A stretch of DNA of 32,343 bases from positions 53,217,767 to 53,250,109 of the forward strand of contig JBOZIK010000001.1 of NCBI GenBank assembly GCA_051453625.1, in the 5' to 3' direction. The notes under the pieces were generated by a model, which was given only the letters and a program-made list of their open reading frames with translations, searched no databases and was not told the origin of the DNA. Below are positions 11,148-20,565 of the stretch, piece by piece; positions within the stretch are counted from its first letter, which is position 1; every line of letters starts with the position of its first letter. This stretch comes from Welwitschia mirabilis. Lineage: Eukaryota; Gnetophyta; Gnetopsida; Welwitschiales. A program made the position numbers and the translations under genes.

Positions 11148-12040
11148 ATGGAGAATGCTAACGTCTCCTCACTTAGATGAACAAAGAAAATTGTCGTCCC
11201 CTCTGTTGTCCCCACGATAGGCAGGACAATGATGCTATTAGATGCTGACATGGATTACTAAGTCAATTATCAAAATAATGATGAGTAATCTTTTGTAATG
11301 AGTTATCATCTCCATCATCGTTCAAAGATAGTCAGGATGACACTGACATTGTGACCGACTCTGATAGCCAACCCTTAACCATGTCATCCATTTCTTATTT
11401 GTAAAAGTATGCATATTGTAGCGCCTTCTGTTTATCATTTTCTAATCTGTAACCCTATAAATAAGTCCCTCTTCGACTTTCCTCTCTATAATCATTGCAT
11501 TAAAAATTCTCATGATAGGAGATTAAAGGATGGAAGATCCATCTCGAGTGTTGCAAAAAGACATTTACTTAGTAGAGCGTTATACATCCTCCATTGGGGC
11601 CCAACTATTTTATAACCTAGATGTTTGATTCCTTTTAATATAAAACTTTGTTTATCTTTTGTGCATGTTAGTTTGGAAGATGTCCCTTATGGTTTATGTT
11701 GCCCTTAATCTGATGAAAATTTCTTGGATGATATAGGTCTTGAGGGTAGTCTTTATTAAGACTGAAAGCAAGTAGTTTAGATTCATTATGTATCGCATTT
11801 AGGACAGGTTACATTTGCATTTGCATTGCATCTTTTATTTCTTGCATTATTTTTAAATTCTAGTTACTTTCTTTTGTGGAAATCAATTCTTATTCTCCTC
11901 TTATAATTCTTCAACGAGATATGACATTCGAGTTCACTCACAACTATATTAATATGTTGTATTGTATAAGATATCTATTTTATTTGTAAATTATATGATC
12001 TTTTTGAGTATAAACATTTATACAAATACACACCACAACA
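11148..12040 (+). mobile_element. Athila-like LTR, copy B (true 5' LTR, left end in gap)
   Basis: The first visible base aligns about 190 bp into copies C and D, so the 5' end is lost in the 100-N gap, which is too small to hold it. The 3' end ACACCACAACA is intact, and 3 bp later begins a tRNA-Asp-type primer binding site, which identifies this copy as a 5' LTR. It contains the hairpin (11203-11220), a clean TATA box (11456-11463) and the same conserved blocks as A, C and D. The open frames at 11409-11615 and 11962-12156 lie inside the LTR or across its end and are not genes. Confidence 0.85.
11456..11463 (+). promoter_or_regulatory. TATA box of LTR B
   Basis: CCCTATAAATAAGTCCC is a canonical plant TATA box at the conserved position. 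The other copies have TATAAATAG (C, 19102) and TATAAATA (D, 21066) at the same place, so transcription of the element would start about 30 bp downstream. Confidence 0.7.
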
Positions 12041-12043
12041 AAT

Positions 12044-12061
12044 TAGCACCATTGTCAGGGA
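12044..12061 (+). promoter_or_regulatory. Primer binding site, tRNA-Asp type, decayed
   Basis: TAGCACCATTGTCAGGGA lies 3 bp after the LTR end. It aligns without gaps to TGGCGCCGTTGCCGGGGA, the tRNA-Asp-complementary site characteristic of Athila elements, with five differences. All five are G-to-A or C-to-T transitions, three of them at CpG. This is the site where reverse transcription would have been primed. Confidence 0.85.
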
Positions 12062-12527
12062 AGGCTCTTGAGGTGCACAAGGGTTGTCACCGTTTGGGTG
12101 AGTACATCGGATTTCTATTCAGTTATTTATCCATAGCAATCTTGTATTTTAATTAGAAACCATAGGTTTTTATTTTCTGTTTGCAATTTTTCAGTTCTAG
12201 TTTCAATATTAAAATAACCATCGTCTCCTCTGTTATGCCCAGGATAGTCAGGATGATAGTCTTAATTTTAGATTTTTATTTTTAATTTTTATTTTTGGAT
12301 TTCATTTTTCTATAATAAAATTAGTCTCTGTCATCTCCTTCATCATCTAGACGACCAGGAGGATGATAGCCTATATTTTTCCAGTTTTTAGCTTTCCACT
12401 CTGTTAAGTTTCTATTTTCTAATCTTTGTGTTCTTTGTCCCTTTTATCATCCTTATAATAGTAAGGATGATATTTTGTTATTTTTTATCTTGTTTTCTAT
12501 TATTTTCTATTCATAGGATGTTGTGAT
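12062..12527 (+). other. Athila 5' leader with repeated hairpin blocks
   Basis: This is untranslated leader between primer binding site and gag. It carries at least three degenerate copies of the GTC(C/G)TC...ATAGTCAGGATGATAG block (near 12222, 12329 and 12438), the same block found in the LTRs and the 3' non-coding region. No open frame of interest is present. Confidence 0.6.
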
Positions 12528-12698
12528 ATGGTCAATCTAGAAAAGAGATATCGGAGAGAAAGGCTTTTAATAGAGAATAACATTAAAGAAGGACTGGTAA
12601 ACTTAAAAATTAAATCGAAAAAGAAATCTCCATGTGCATACAATTTTCCTTCTAAATTTATTTTTCTGAATTATATCTCATTAAAAAAAATCTTATAG
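12528..12698 (+). pseudogene. gag: Athila gag N-terminus, copy 1 (56 codons)
   Basis: ATG at 12528 opens MVNLEKRYRRERLLIENNIK and runs to TAG at 12696. The basic, Glu/Arg-rich start fits the N-terminus of a retroelement gag. I chose this ATG because the second copy has the same position (ATGGCCAATCTA, 13240) followed by in-frame stops. The frame is broken before the capsid domain (12834 onward), so it is only a remnant. Confidence 0.45.
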
Positions 12699-12833
12699 AA
12701 GGAGAAAATCACTGTATAATATCAAGTGTCACCCAAAAATAAAAACAAGTTCTAAGTTTATCAACTCCTGATCCTAATGCAACCTTACCCTAAGGGAATT
12801 AATAGCCAATAAGAAATGAGAGATTTAAACCCC

Positions 12834-13094
12834 TTTTGATTTATCCCCAGTAGATGATGTTGGACTAAAGAACCTAAATGCCTATCCAACCTTTATTGGA
12901 GAAGATGATGATAATCCCCTTCAACATATTACAGATATAGAACAATTAATTCTTACCTCAGAAAATGGAAATAAAAAAATTAGTTATTGAATATACATGA
13001 TAACCTTTCGCATAACATTAAAAGGTAGAGCTAAAAATTGGCTAAAAACTATACCTCACAAAAGTTTAAAATCTTGAGAACAAGTCTAGAAAAC
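12834..13094 (+). pseudogene. gag: Athila gag capsid domain, copy 1 fragment
   Basis: With frame changes it reads DDVGLKNLNAYPTFIGEDDD, then ITLKGRAKNWLKTIPHKSLK, and then stops where a Trp codon is expected (TGA for TGG). This matches the retrotransposon gag domain core (F.FSL.G.AK.WL..LP..S..SW). It is cut by the 8-N gap at 13095. Confidence 0.75.
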
Positions 13095-13555
13095 NNNNNN
13101 NNAATTTTCACTCTATTAAATCTTTATTTTCTACTCTCTATGTTCATCATCACTTCTATCATCCCCACGATAGTTGGGATAACAGTCTATCATTATTTAT
13201 CTTGTTTTTTTTTTTGTTTTTTATTTGCAAGATGCTGTGATATGGCCAATCTATAAAAGTGATATCAGAAAGAGAGGTTGTTAATAGAAAAGAACATTAG
13301 AGAAGGATTGGTAGATGTCAAAAAAAAAAAAATATAGAGAAGCAATCTCTAAGTGCATATAGTATTTCTTCTATATTTATTTTTTCTAAATTAGATCTTA
13401 TAGAAGAAAATTTAGAAAAAGAAAACTAGTTTACAATGTCAAGAACTATTCAAAAATAAAAACAAGTTGTAGAGTCTTCTACCCCTAGTCCTAATGTAAA
13501 CATTACCATCGTAGAATTATTAGTAAATAATAAACAAGAAATTCAAAATCCTTTT

Positions 13556-14420
13556 AATCTATCCCCAAGAGATGATGTTGAGATAAAGAACTTAAATGCC
13601 TATCTAAACTTTAGTGGTGAATATGTTGAGATCCCTTCCAACACATTAAAAATATAGAACAACTAATCCTTACCTATAGAAATGGAAAGAAAAGTATTAA
13701 TAATAGAATATACATGATAATATTTCCTATGGCATTAAAATGTAGATTTAAAAATTGACTAAAAACCATATCCATAAAATTTTAAATACTTGGGATCAAG
13801 ACCAGAATACCTTTTTCAAAAGATTTATGAGTGAAGAAACCATTAAGAAAAGTAAAAAGGAAGTAATAAACTTTCAATAAAAACCAAATGAGGATTATAG
13901 TTTCACATATGAATTTTTCTTTATAGCAATTCAATCTAATCTAGTAGATGCTTTTTCATGAGAAAAACTAGTTAACTACTTTTATAGTGGACTAAATCCC
14001 CACACAAAATAACTTGTATATTTTCCTGTGATGAAAACCTCATGAACCTTACATTAAAAAAATGCCTAGAGCAAAATTAAAGTACTTATAGAGGTTACAC
14101 AAAATTGGTCGACATCAAAATAAAACTACACTGTACGCCAACTTATTAGAGATTTAAAAGAATTTAAATAAGAAAAAGAGATGGATTACAACCCTGTAAA
14201 TTTGATTCAAAAGTTTACAATAATACTAGAAAAATATGATGAAATGATTTTAGATGTCAAATTAGCAACTGAGAAAAATGTCATTCCAACTTGTGACTTA
14301 TGCAAGGACAATTACCTCATAACTAAAAACTGTCCTCTATTACCAGCATATAAGAAGAGAATACATGAAGAATTTTTTGCTTTCAATCAAACATTTTCTA
14401 ACTTTAAAAATCAAAATTAG
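13556..14420 (+). pseudogene. gag: Athila gag capsid and zinc-knuckle region, copy 2
   Basis: The remnant continues the family pattern: DDVEIKNLNAYLNFSGE; the degraded RFKN*LKT; WDQDQNTFFKRFMSEETIKK; then a stretch ending LVNYFYSGLNPHTK, the equivalent of the conserved FYNGLNPxTR string. At 14292-14333 there is a zinc knuckle, CDLC-KDNY-L-ITKN-C, with exact CX2CX4(H)X4C spacing but Leu in place of the zinc-binding His. The open stretch 14181-14420 (79 residues) is the longest surviving piece. Several stops make the copy dead. Gag would package the element RNA, with the knuckle binding RNA. Confidence 0.85.
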
Positions 14421-15118
14421 GCACAACCAAGTTTGAGTACACATTTTCAAAACAACTCTCAAGATTTAAAAAATTGATTCAAAAACTCAAACTTTCAACC
14501 AAGTTCATTCAACTTCCAACATCCAAATGATCTATTCACAAATCTTATAGATGAATTTAGAAGATCACAAGAAAAGACACATGCTAGCTTAGAAAAGCAA
14601 AATGCCAACATTAAAAAATTAGTAAATGTCTTTCAACAAATCATGTTGGTAAATCAAAAACCACAAGGCTCATTAGCAACACAACCTTTACTAAACCCCA
14701 ATGAAGTAAGAAAAGACTATAAGGTTGTGACAAGAAGTGGATAAAAAACAAACTCTCATTCATGTGAAGCATCAACCTCCTAAAATAACACTTAAGATGA
14801 TGAAGAAGAGGAAGACATTGAAACATTAGAACATCACAACTTTCCTTCTCTTGATAAAAATAAAAAGAAAAATTCTTTACAAAAGAAACCAACTACTCCT
14901 CAGCTTAATAGGCTTAACAACAATTTAACTTTCAATGAACATCTTAAATTCTTGATGAAAAATGTGAGCATAAACTTATTCTTTTGGAAACTTTTACAAC
15001 AAAATCTAGGGTACTCAAAACTATGGAAATAATTGACAAGGAAAAAACAAAAATGAGTTATTCCTAACAAGGTCTTTCTAGCACAATCCCTCATGAATTT
15101 AGTATTACAAAAATCTCT
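14421..15118 (+). pseudogene. gag: Athila gag C-terminal tail with VTRSG motif
   Basis: After the knuckle comes the Asn/Gln/Phe-rich tail (FQNNSQ, FQPSSFNFQHPND) and an amphipathic stretch, EFRRSQEKTHASLEKQNANI, the counterpart of the (T)RASIKNLETQ helix of Athila gags. At 14721-14741 is KVVTRSG, equivalent to the AITLRSG motif that marks the gag-protease junction in this lineage, immediately followed by a stop. A run of acidic residues (DDEEEEDIETLEH) follows. The later part is frame-shifted up to KFKDPRATM (about 15119). Confidence 0.8.
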
Positions 15119-15595
15119 TAAATTTAAAGATCCAAGGGCAACAATGATAGAAGTTATATTAGAGAGAAACAAGAAGATTAAGAGAGGTTTAATTAACATT
15201 TGAGCAAGTTTTAATATTATGTCACTTCACATTTGTAAAAGACTTGATTTGGAGGGTAGAATAGAGCCTACTCAGATTGTCTTAGAGTTAGCAGACACTT
15301 CAATTAAGAAACCCTTAGGAGTAATCAAAGATTTAGTGTTCCGAATTAAAGAGGCCTACTATCCAATAGATGTAAGTGTCATAGAAGTCATATATAATGG
15401 AGGATACACATTACTTCTAGGATGAGCCTTTTTTGTAACCACCCACTACATTATTGACATAATAACTGGGATGATAAAGTGTCACTTTGGAAATAAAAAA
15501 TTTATAATTAGAGTTTTTGATGTAGTTGAAAAATACCTAGGTGATAATGAAATGGACTTAGAAGATAATATCAAACCAACTTTATTTCTTTAACA
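15119..15595 (+). pseudogene. pro: Athila-type aspartic protease (pepsin-like retropepsin) remnant
   Basis: The sequence KFKDPRATMIEVILERNKK matches the PKFKDPG..TI lead-in of the Athila protease. The catalytic D-L/S-G-A-S motif is replaced at 15194-15208 by N-I-stop-A-S, so the active-site Asp and Gly are both lost. The rest is well preserved: FNIMSLHICKRLDLEGRIEP, TQIVLELADTSIKKPLGVIK, DLVFRIKEAYYPIDV, then GGYTLLLG. The conserved ILGRPFL reads LLG-stop-AF (CGA to TGA), followed by YIIDIITGMIKCHFGNKK. The open run 15219-15425 (68 residues) is the longest intact piece. It would have cleaved the gag-pol polyprotein and is inactive here. No reverse transcriptase follows. Confidence 0.9.
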
Positions 15596-16404
15596 TCATT
15601 CCCTTAAAGAAATAGAGGTAACATTACATGAGCCTACTTTTTATGATAATCCAATTGAGATTAAAAACTTAGAAGCCATTGATACATCTAACTTTAAGCA
15701 TAAATTACAAGATAACAATGAAAAAGAAATGAAACCATCAAATGGCAAGAAAGTTCAACTCTTAAATGAAAACTTACACCTTAAGGGAGATTATCCACTA
15801 CATGAGCTAGAAATTAAAAATCATAATTTTAATTTAAATATGAAAAATCTTTTTAGTAAACTAGAACATATTTTTCTTTGTAATGATTAAAATAAAACTC
15901 TTTTAATCAATGAAAATATTTTACTAGAGTTAACAATAATCTCACCTTTGACTTTCAAACTTCATGCTTTCATATGGTCTCATAAAGTTTTATCTATGAT
16001 CTATCTCTTCCTCTAATTAATTTTACTTGAAAATAATTGTATACCTTGTATATTTTATTAATTGGTGAACTTCTAGCTTTTTACTTATATCTCTAATAGA
16101 ATGAAATAACTTTAGATAATCAAGACACATCCTTTTTCTTTTTCTTTTTCTTTCTTTTCAATAAAAAGTGTCGAGTAGATTTTTAGTATTTAAATAAATT
16201 TTGTTTGTAGTTTTCTTAAAGTGTTTCCTTTTTAATCTTATGTTTTATGATTTTGACTATGATTTTATTTTTAGCTTTTTATTTTAGTTTTCTGTGTGTG
16301 TCGTCCCTTCTATTGTTCCCACGATAGTTAGGATGATGGTCTCTTTTTTCATTATCGATCTCCAATTTTTTGCTAAATTTATATTTTTTGTCTTTACTTT
16401 CAAT
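15596..16404 (+). other. Post-protease region and 3' non-coding DNA of the Athila-like element
   Basis: From 15596 to about 16015 a decayed frame can be followed (NGKKVQLLNENLHLKGDYPL, TFKLHAFIWSHKVLSMIYLF) without any reverse transcriptase, RNase H or integrase motif. The DNA then becomes non-coding and T-rich. It contains CTTTCTTTTCAATAAAAAG (16150) and the hairpin block GTGTCGTCCC...CTATTGTTCCCACGATAG (16299-16327), shared with the inverted fragment at 9000-9340. It ends at a 917-N gap. Confidence 0.6.
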
Positions 16405-17321
16405 NNNNNNNNNNNNNNNNNNNNNNNNNNNNNNNNNNNNNNNNNNNNNNNNNNNNNNNNNNNNNNNNNNNNNNNNNNNNNNNNNNNNNNNNNNNNNNNN
16501 NNNNNNNNNNNNNNNNNNNNNNNNNNNNNNNNNNNNNNNNNNNNNNNNNNNNNNNNNNNNNNNNNNNNNNNNNNNNNNNNNNNNNNNNNNNNNNNNNNNN
16601 NNNNNNNNNNNNNNNNNNNNNNNNNNNNNNNNNNNNNNNNNNNNNNNNNNNNNNNNNNNNNNNNNNNNNNNNNNNNNNNNNNNNNNNNNNNNNNNNNNNN
16701 NNNNNNNNNNNNNNNNNNNNNNNNNNNNNNNNNNNNNNNNNNNNNNNNNNNNNNNNNNNNNNNNNNNNNNNNNNNNNNNNNNNNNNNNNNNNNNNNNNNN
16801 NNNNNNNNNNNNNNNNNNNNNNNNNNNNNNNNNNNNNNNNNNNNNNNNNNNNNNNNNNNNNNNNNNNNNNNNNNNNNNNNNNNNNNNNNNNNNNNNNNNN
16901 NNNNNNNNNNNNNNNNNNNNNNNNNNNNNNNNNNNNNNNNNNNNNNNNNNNNNNNNNNNNNNNNNNNNNNNNNNNNNNNNNNNNNNNNNNNNNNNNNNNN
17001 NNNNNNNNNNNNNNNNNNNNNNNNNNNNNNNNNNNNNNNNNNNNNNNNNNNNNNNNNNNNNNNNNNNNNNNNNNNNNNNNNNNNNNNNNNNNNNNNNNNN
17101 NNNNNNNNNNNNNNNNNNNNNNNNNNNNNNNNNNNNNNNNNNNNNNNNNNNNNNNNNNNNNNNNNNNNNNNNNNNNNNNNNNNNNNNNNNNNNNNNNNNN
17201 NNNNNNNNNNNNNNNNNNNNNNNNNNNNNNNNNNNNNNNNNNNNNNNNNNNNNNNNNNNNNNNNNNNNNNNNNNNNNNNNNNNNNNNNNNNNNNNNNNNN
17301 NNNNNNNNNNNNNNNNNNNNN
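16405..17321. other. Assembly gap, 917 N
   Basis: No sequence is available. Open frames drawn across it are meaningless. The non-round size suggests an estimated length, possibly from mate pairs. It is too short for a complete reverse transcriptase-RNase H-integrase block. Confidence 0.95.
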
Positions 17322-17400
<79 letters not shown>

Positions 17401-17930
17401 ATGATATTTTATTTGAGATATTTTAAAAACATGCTTACCATGATGTCCTACTACAAGTACACCAAGGAAAATATTTTTGAGAGGAGCCTTTGGCAATGTA
17501 ATATGGTAGATGTGGGAACTCCACTGGGAGGTCAGTTAGTCATGCTTCATAGGTTCATAGTTCTCTAATTGTGGTTTTAATCACCTCATCGTGGATAATA
17601 AAATAATAAAAACTTAGAGGCTATAAGATCAATGGTTTCCCTAGTGTTATCACAGGCATTGCTTGTTTCCTAGACTCTTAGTCTTTCCACATGATCATTT
17701 CATTTCTTGAGATTTAGGTGTTTGTTTTGAGATGTTAGTAGGTAAGTTTATTTTTGAGCAACTATTTAGTCTAATCATTTATTATTTAAAGCATTTTATT
17801 TCTATCATCGTCATAATCACTGCCTTATTGAATAGATTTTTTTATACATCAAGTCATGCATTTTAAAAATCAAGTGATATTATAATTTCTTTCATGGGAG
17901 TCTGTTAGGTTAAAATTGAGATAAGTAGGT
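17322..17930 (+). repeat. Dispersed (AG)n-headed repeat, copy 2
   Basis: (AG)n occupies 17322-17398, directly after the gap. The following stretch (ATGATGTCCTACTACAAG, GAGAGGAGCCTTTGGC, GGGAACTCCACTGGGAGG, CATAATCACTGCC) matches copy 1 at 3576-4130 in the same order and strand. Whether it is part of the Athila 3' region or a separate insertion cannot be decided, because the left side is missing. Confidence 0.65.
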
Positions 17931-18061
17931 TATCTTTTTATGTTACTTTATGTTCATTCTTTTTATTTTCTTTTATTATTCAGTTAGTCATTTCAAAGTT
18001 ACTTCTGTATTTTCTTATCTTTTTAGGACTTAATATTAAATTCTTTCCTTGCCTTGTTTTT
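17931..18061. other. Unassigned AT-rich link
   Basis: This T-rich non-coding stretch connects the (AG)n repeat with the segment shared by units C and D. No feature was found. Confidence 0.4.
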
Positions 18062-18601
18062 AATAAAGAGTTGATTTCTTACTTAGATGAATTTTCTTAA
18101 TAATTTTGTGATATTTATTTTTTCAGTCTTTTGGAGTTGTACACGCTGTTATTAATCATTTTATAATGAAACATTTTCATTATCCACTCTTTTTTTACTT
18201 GTCAAAATATTTCATACATCAATATTTTTTAAATTAAACATTTTTGTACTCAACTTTACACTTAATTTAAAAAGTTGTTCAACATTCCAAAACATCCATC
18301 ATCTACCTTCTTACTTCCATCTACTTTCTTTGCTTTATTATCTAATATGGGATGTATTGCTTTTCTTAAGTGGGAGCAGGACCCATTGTCATTGATCATT
18401 TTTATAAATTTTTGAGTTATTTCAAGATTTCATGAGATTAAATTTTTAAATTTATGAACTACATGTTATTTTGCTATGTGATGTATTTTATGAGCCTATT
18501 TTGTAATTTTTAAATTGATTTTTTTGAGACAAATTGACTTGTAATTATGGTTTTTTTACCTAGTTTTTGTCAGGTACTAACAAAGGCTAAGTGGTAGACT
18601 A

Positions 18602-19621
18602 TGTTGTACTGCTAATTTTCAGTTATTTAATGGGGTTTTATGAGCTATTTTATAGGACATTTACACAGGTTTAGATGCAATTCTGAGGACTTTGAAGAAT
18701 TAGTAGAAGATCTCAGAAATGTGTAATTCTTAACAAGACTTGAGGCATTTAAGGCACATTCTGATACTCATGGCTATAGAGGAATATTACTGATGGAAAA
18801 TGCTAACTTCTCCTTACTCAGATGAACAAAGAAGACCATCATCCCCTCTATCATCCCCATGATAGACAGGACAATGACACTATTAGATATTGATATGAAC
18901 TACTAAGTTGACTGTTGAGACACTGATGAGTAATCTTTTGTAATGAGTTATTATTTCCATCATCGTTTGGATGATAGTTAGGATGACACTGACATTGTAA
19001 CTGACTCTGATAGTCAAAACCTAACCATTTTATCTATTTCTTATCTATAAAAAAGTGTGTATTACAACACCTTCTATTTGTTATTTTCTAGTCTATAATC
19101 CTATAAATAGATCTCCCTTTGACTCAAGGGGGAGAGATCCATCTTGAGTGTTGTATAAATATGTTTTCTTAGTGGATGGTTATGCATCCTCAACATAAAC
19201 TCTATTTCTCTTTTGTACATGTTAGTTTAGTAGATATTCCTTATGGCTTATATTGCCCTTGATCTGGTGAAAACTTCTTGGGTGATATAGGTCTTAAGGG
19301 TAGCCTTTGTTAAGGATGAAAACAAGTAGTTTACATTCATTTTACATTGTATTTAGATTAGGTTACATTTACATTTGCATTACATCTTTTATTTGTTAAA
19401 TTGTTCTTACATTGTGATTACCTTCTTTTGTGGAAATCAATTCCTATTCTCTTGTGGTAAGTTTTCAATAAGATATGACATTTGGGTTCACTTATAACTA
19501 TATTAATGTGTTGTATTGTNNNNNNNNNNNNNNNNNNNNNNNNNNNNNNNNATATCTATTTTATTTGTGAATGATAGGATCTTTTTAAGTATTAAAGTTT
19601 GCACAAATACACACCGCAACA
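18602..19621 (+). mobile_element. Athila-like LTR, copy C
   Basis: It runs from TGTTGTACTGC to ACACCGCAACA. It carries a perfect hairpin (18848-18865), a second hairpin (18959-18975) and a TATA box, TATAAATAG (19102-19110). Compared with B and D it lacks about 50 bp after the TATA box (near 19125). An N-run of 32 (19520-19551) stands where the other copies have only about 5 bp. It is followed by TGCAA and the outer gag, as is copy D. No clear polypurine tract precedes it; the nearest purine-rich string is AAGTGGGAGCAGGA, about 230 bp upstream. Confidence 0.8.
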
Positions 19622-19919
19622 TGCAATCTTAACAAAAGGCATATACAACTTAGATTCAATATCAAAGTAAGTTCCAAAATCAAAATCCAATCAAAGACAT
19701 AGGAGGAATTTTACAAAATTTAGAAAAAATTGATCAAAATTGTTTCAACTCTATTAAAGAAAGGGACAATTTAATTTTTTCCAATCAAATCAAAAGATCC
19801 CAATGCACTAAAACCAAAAAGTTATAATGAGTTAAATTATCTTGAATTTCATAAAATCAATGGTCATCAAACTAAAAATTTCTTCAACTTGAAACATACT
19901 ATTTAAGACATCATCCAAA
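19622..19919 (+). pseudogene. gag: Outer Tat/Ogre-like gag C-terminal segment, copy in unit C
   Basis: This is the same DNA as 21649-21947 with about 6 percent differences. It encodes the decayed segment LNYLEFHKINGHQTKNFFNL before the gap. See the entry at 21649 for the family argument. Its presence twice is the main evidence that LTR and outer flank were copied together. Confidence 0.65.
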
Positions 19920-20019
19920 NNNNNNNNNNNNNNNNNNNNNNNNNNNNNNNNNNNNNNNNNNNNNNNNNNNNNNNNNNNNNNNNNNNNNNNNNNNNNNNNN
20001 NNNNNNNNNNNNNNNNNNN
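19920..20019. other. Assembly gap, 100 N, between units C and D
   Basis: The run is exactly 100 N, a default unknown-length gap. The end of one tandem unit abuts it on the left and the start of the other on the right, so the joining of these two contigs deserves caution. Confidence 0.9.
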
Positions 20020-20565
20020 AATAAAGAGTTGATTTCTTTCTTAGATGAATTTTCTTAAATAATTTTATTATGTTTATTTTTAACCTTTTGGTGTAGTAAA
20101 ATGCTAATCTTAATCCTTTATCATAATAAAACATTTTCATTGTCCATTCAGTTATCTGTCAGACTATTTCATACATCTATATTTTTCAAATCTAACATTT
20201 CTTTACTCAATTTTATACTTAAACTCAAAGTTGTCCAAATTCAAACATACCCATCATTTACCTTCTCCCTCTCATGTTCTTTCTATGCTTTATTTGCCAA
20301 TATGGGACGTATTATTTTTCTCAGAAAGGGCAGAACCCATTTTCATCACTAACTTTTAAAAAAATTTAAGTTATTTTAGAACTTTCGTGAGATAAAATTT
20401 TAAATTTTCATTCACATTATGCATTACATGTCATTTATCTATGTGATGAATTTTATAAGCCTATTTCATAATTTTTAGATTGATTTTTATAAGACAAAAT
20501 GGCTCGCATTCATGATTTTTTGCTTGGTTTTTGTTATGAACTAATAAAGGCTAAGTGTGCATCTA
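20020..20565 (+). other. Athila 3' tail, unit D copy
   Basis: This non-coding DNA is homologous to 18062-18601. Shared landmarks are CCCATCATTTACCTTCT, CAATATGGGACGTATT, an AGAAAGGGCAGAACCCATT block and the ATAAAGGCTAAGTG string just before the LTR. It is rather diverged from the C copy. The frame at 20101-20352 is not protein-like. Confidence 0.65.

Larger units (their letters stand above)
12391..13818 (+). repeat. Tandem duplication of leader and gag N-terminal region
   Basis: Copy 1 (12391-13094) and copy 2 (13103-about 13818) are related along their whole length. Both have TTTCACTCT(A/G)TTAA, GATG(T/C)TGTGATATGG(T/C)CAATCTA, then ATTTATCCCC/CTATCCCC...GATGATGTTG, then AACCTTAC-like blocks and the RAKNWLK region. 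They are separated by an 8-N gap and look roughly 15-20 percent diverged. Either this is an old internal duplication or two element copies have been joined. Confidence 0.75.
18062..19919 (+). repeat. Tandem unit C: Athila 3' tail, LTR C, outer gag flank
   Basis: The unit begins AATAAAGAGTTGATTTCTT and ends CATCATCCAAA. The second unit (20020-21947) begins and ends with the same strings and has the same three parts in the same order. By eye the parts differ in divergence: upstream tail about 25 percent, LTR about 13 percent, outer gag flank about 6 percent. The 100-N gap lies exactly between the units. Confidence 0.8.

Noticed and set aside
14641-15199. Two - strand frames of 83 and 99 residues
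   Set aside because: They are antisense shadows of the Athila gag tail and protease lead-in.
16279-17568. Four long open frames (344-424 residues) on both strands
   Set aside because: They consist almost wholly of N (X residues) across the 917-N gap plus the LSLSLS/RERERE reading of the (AG)n tract.
18368-18383. Polypurine tract AAGTGGGAGCAGGA for LTR C
   Set aside because: It is about 220 bp upstream of the LTR start, and the polypurine tract should abut it. The purine run is also weak in unit D.
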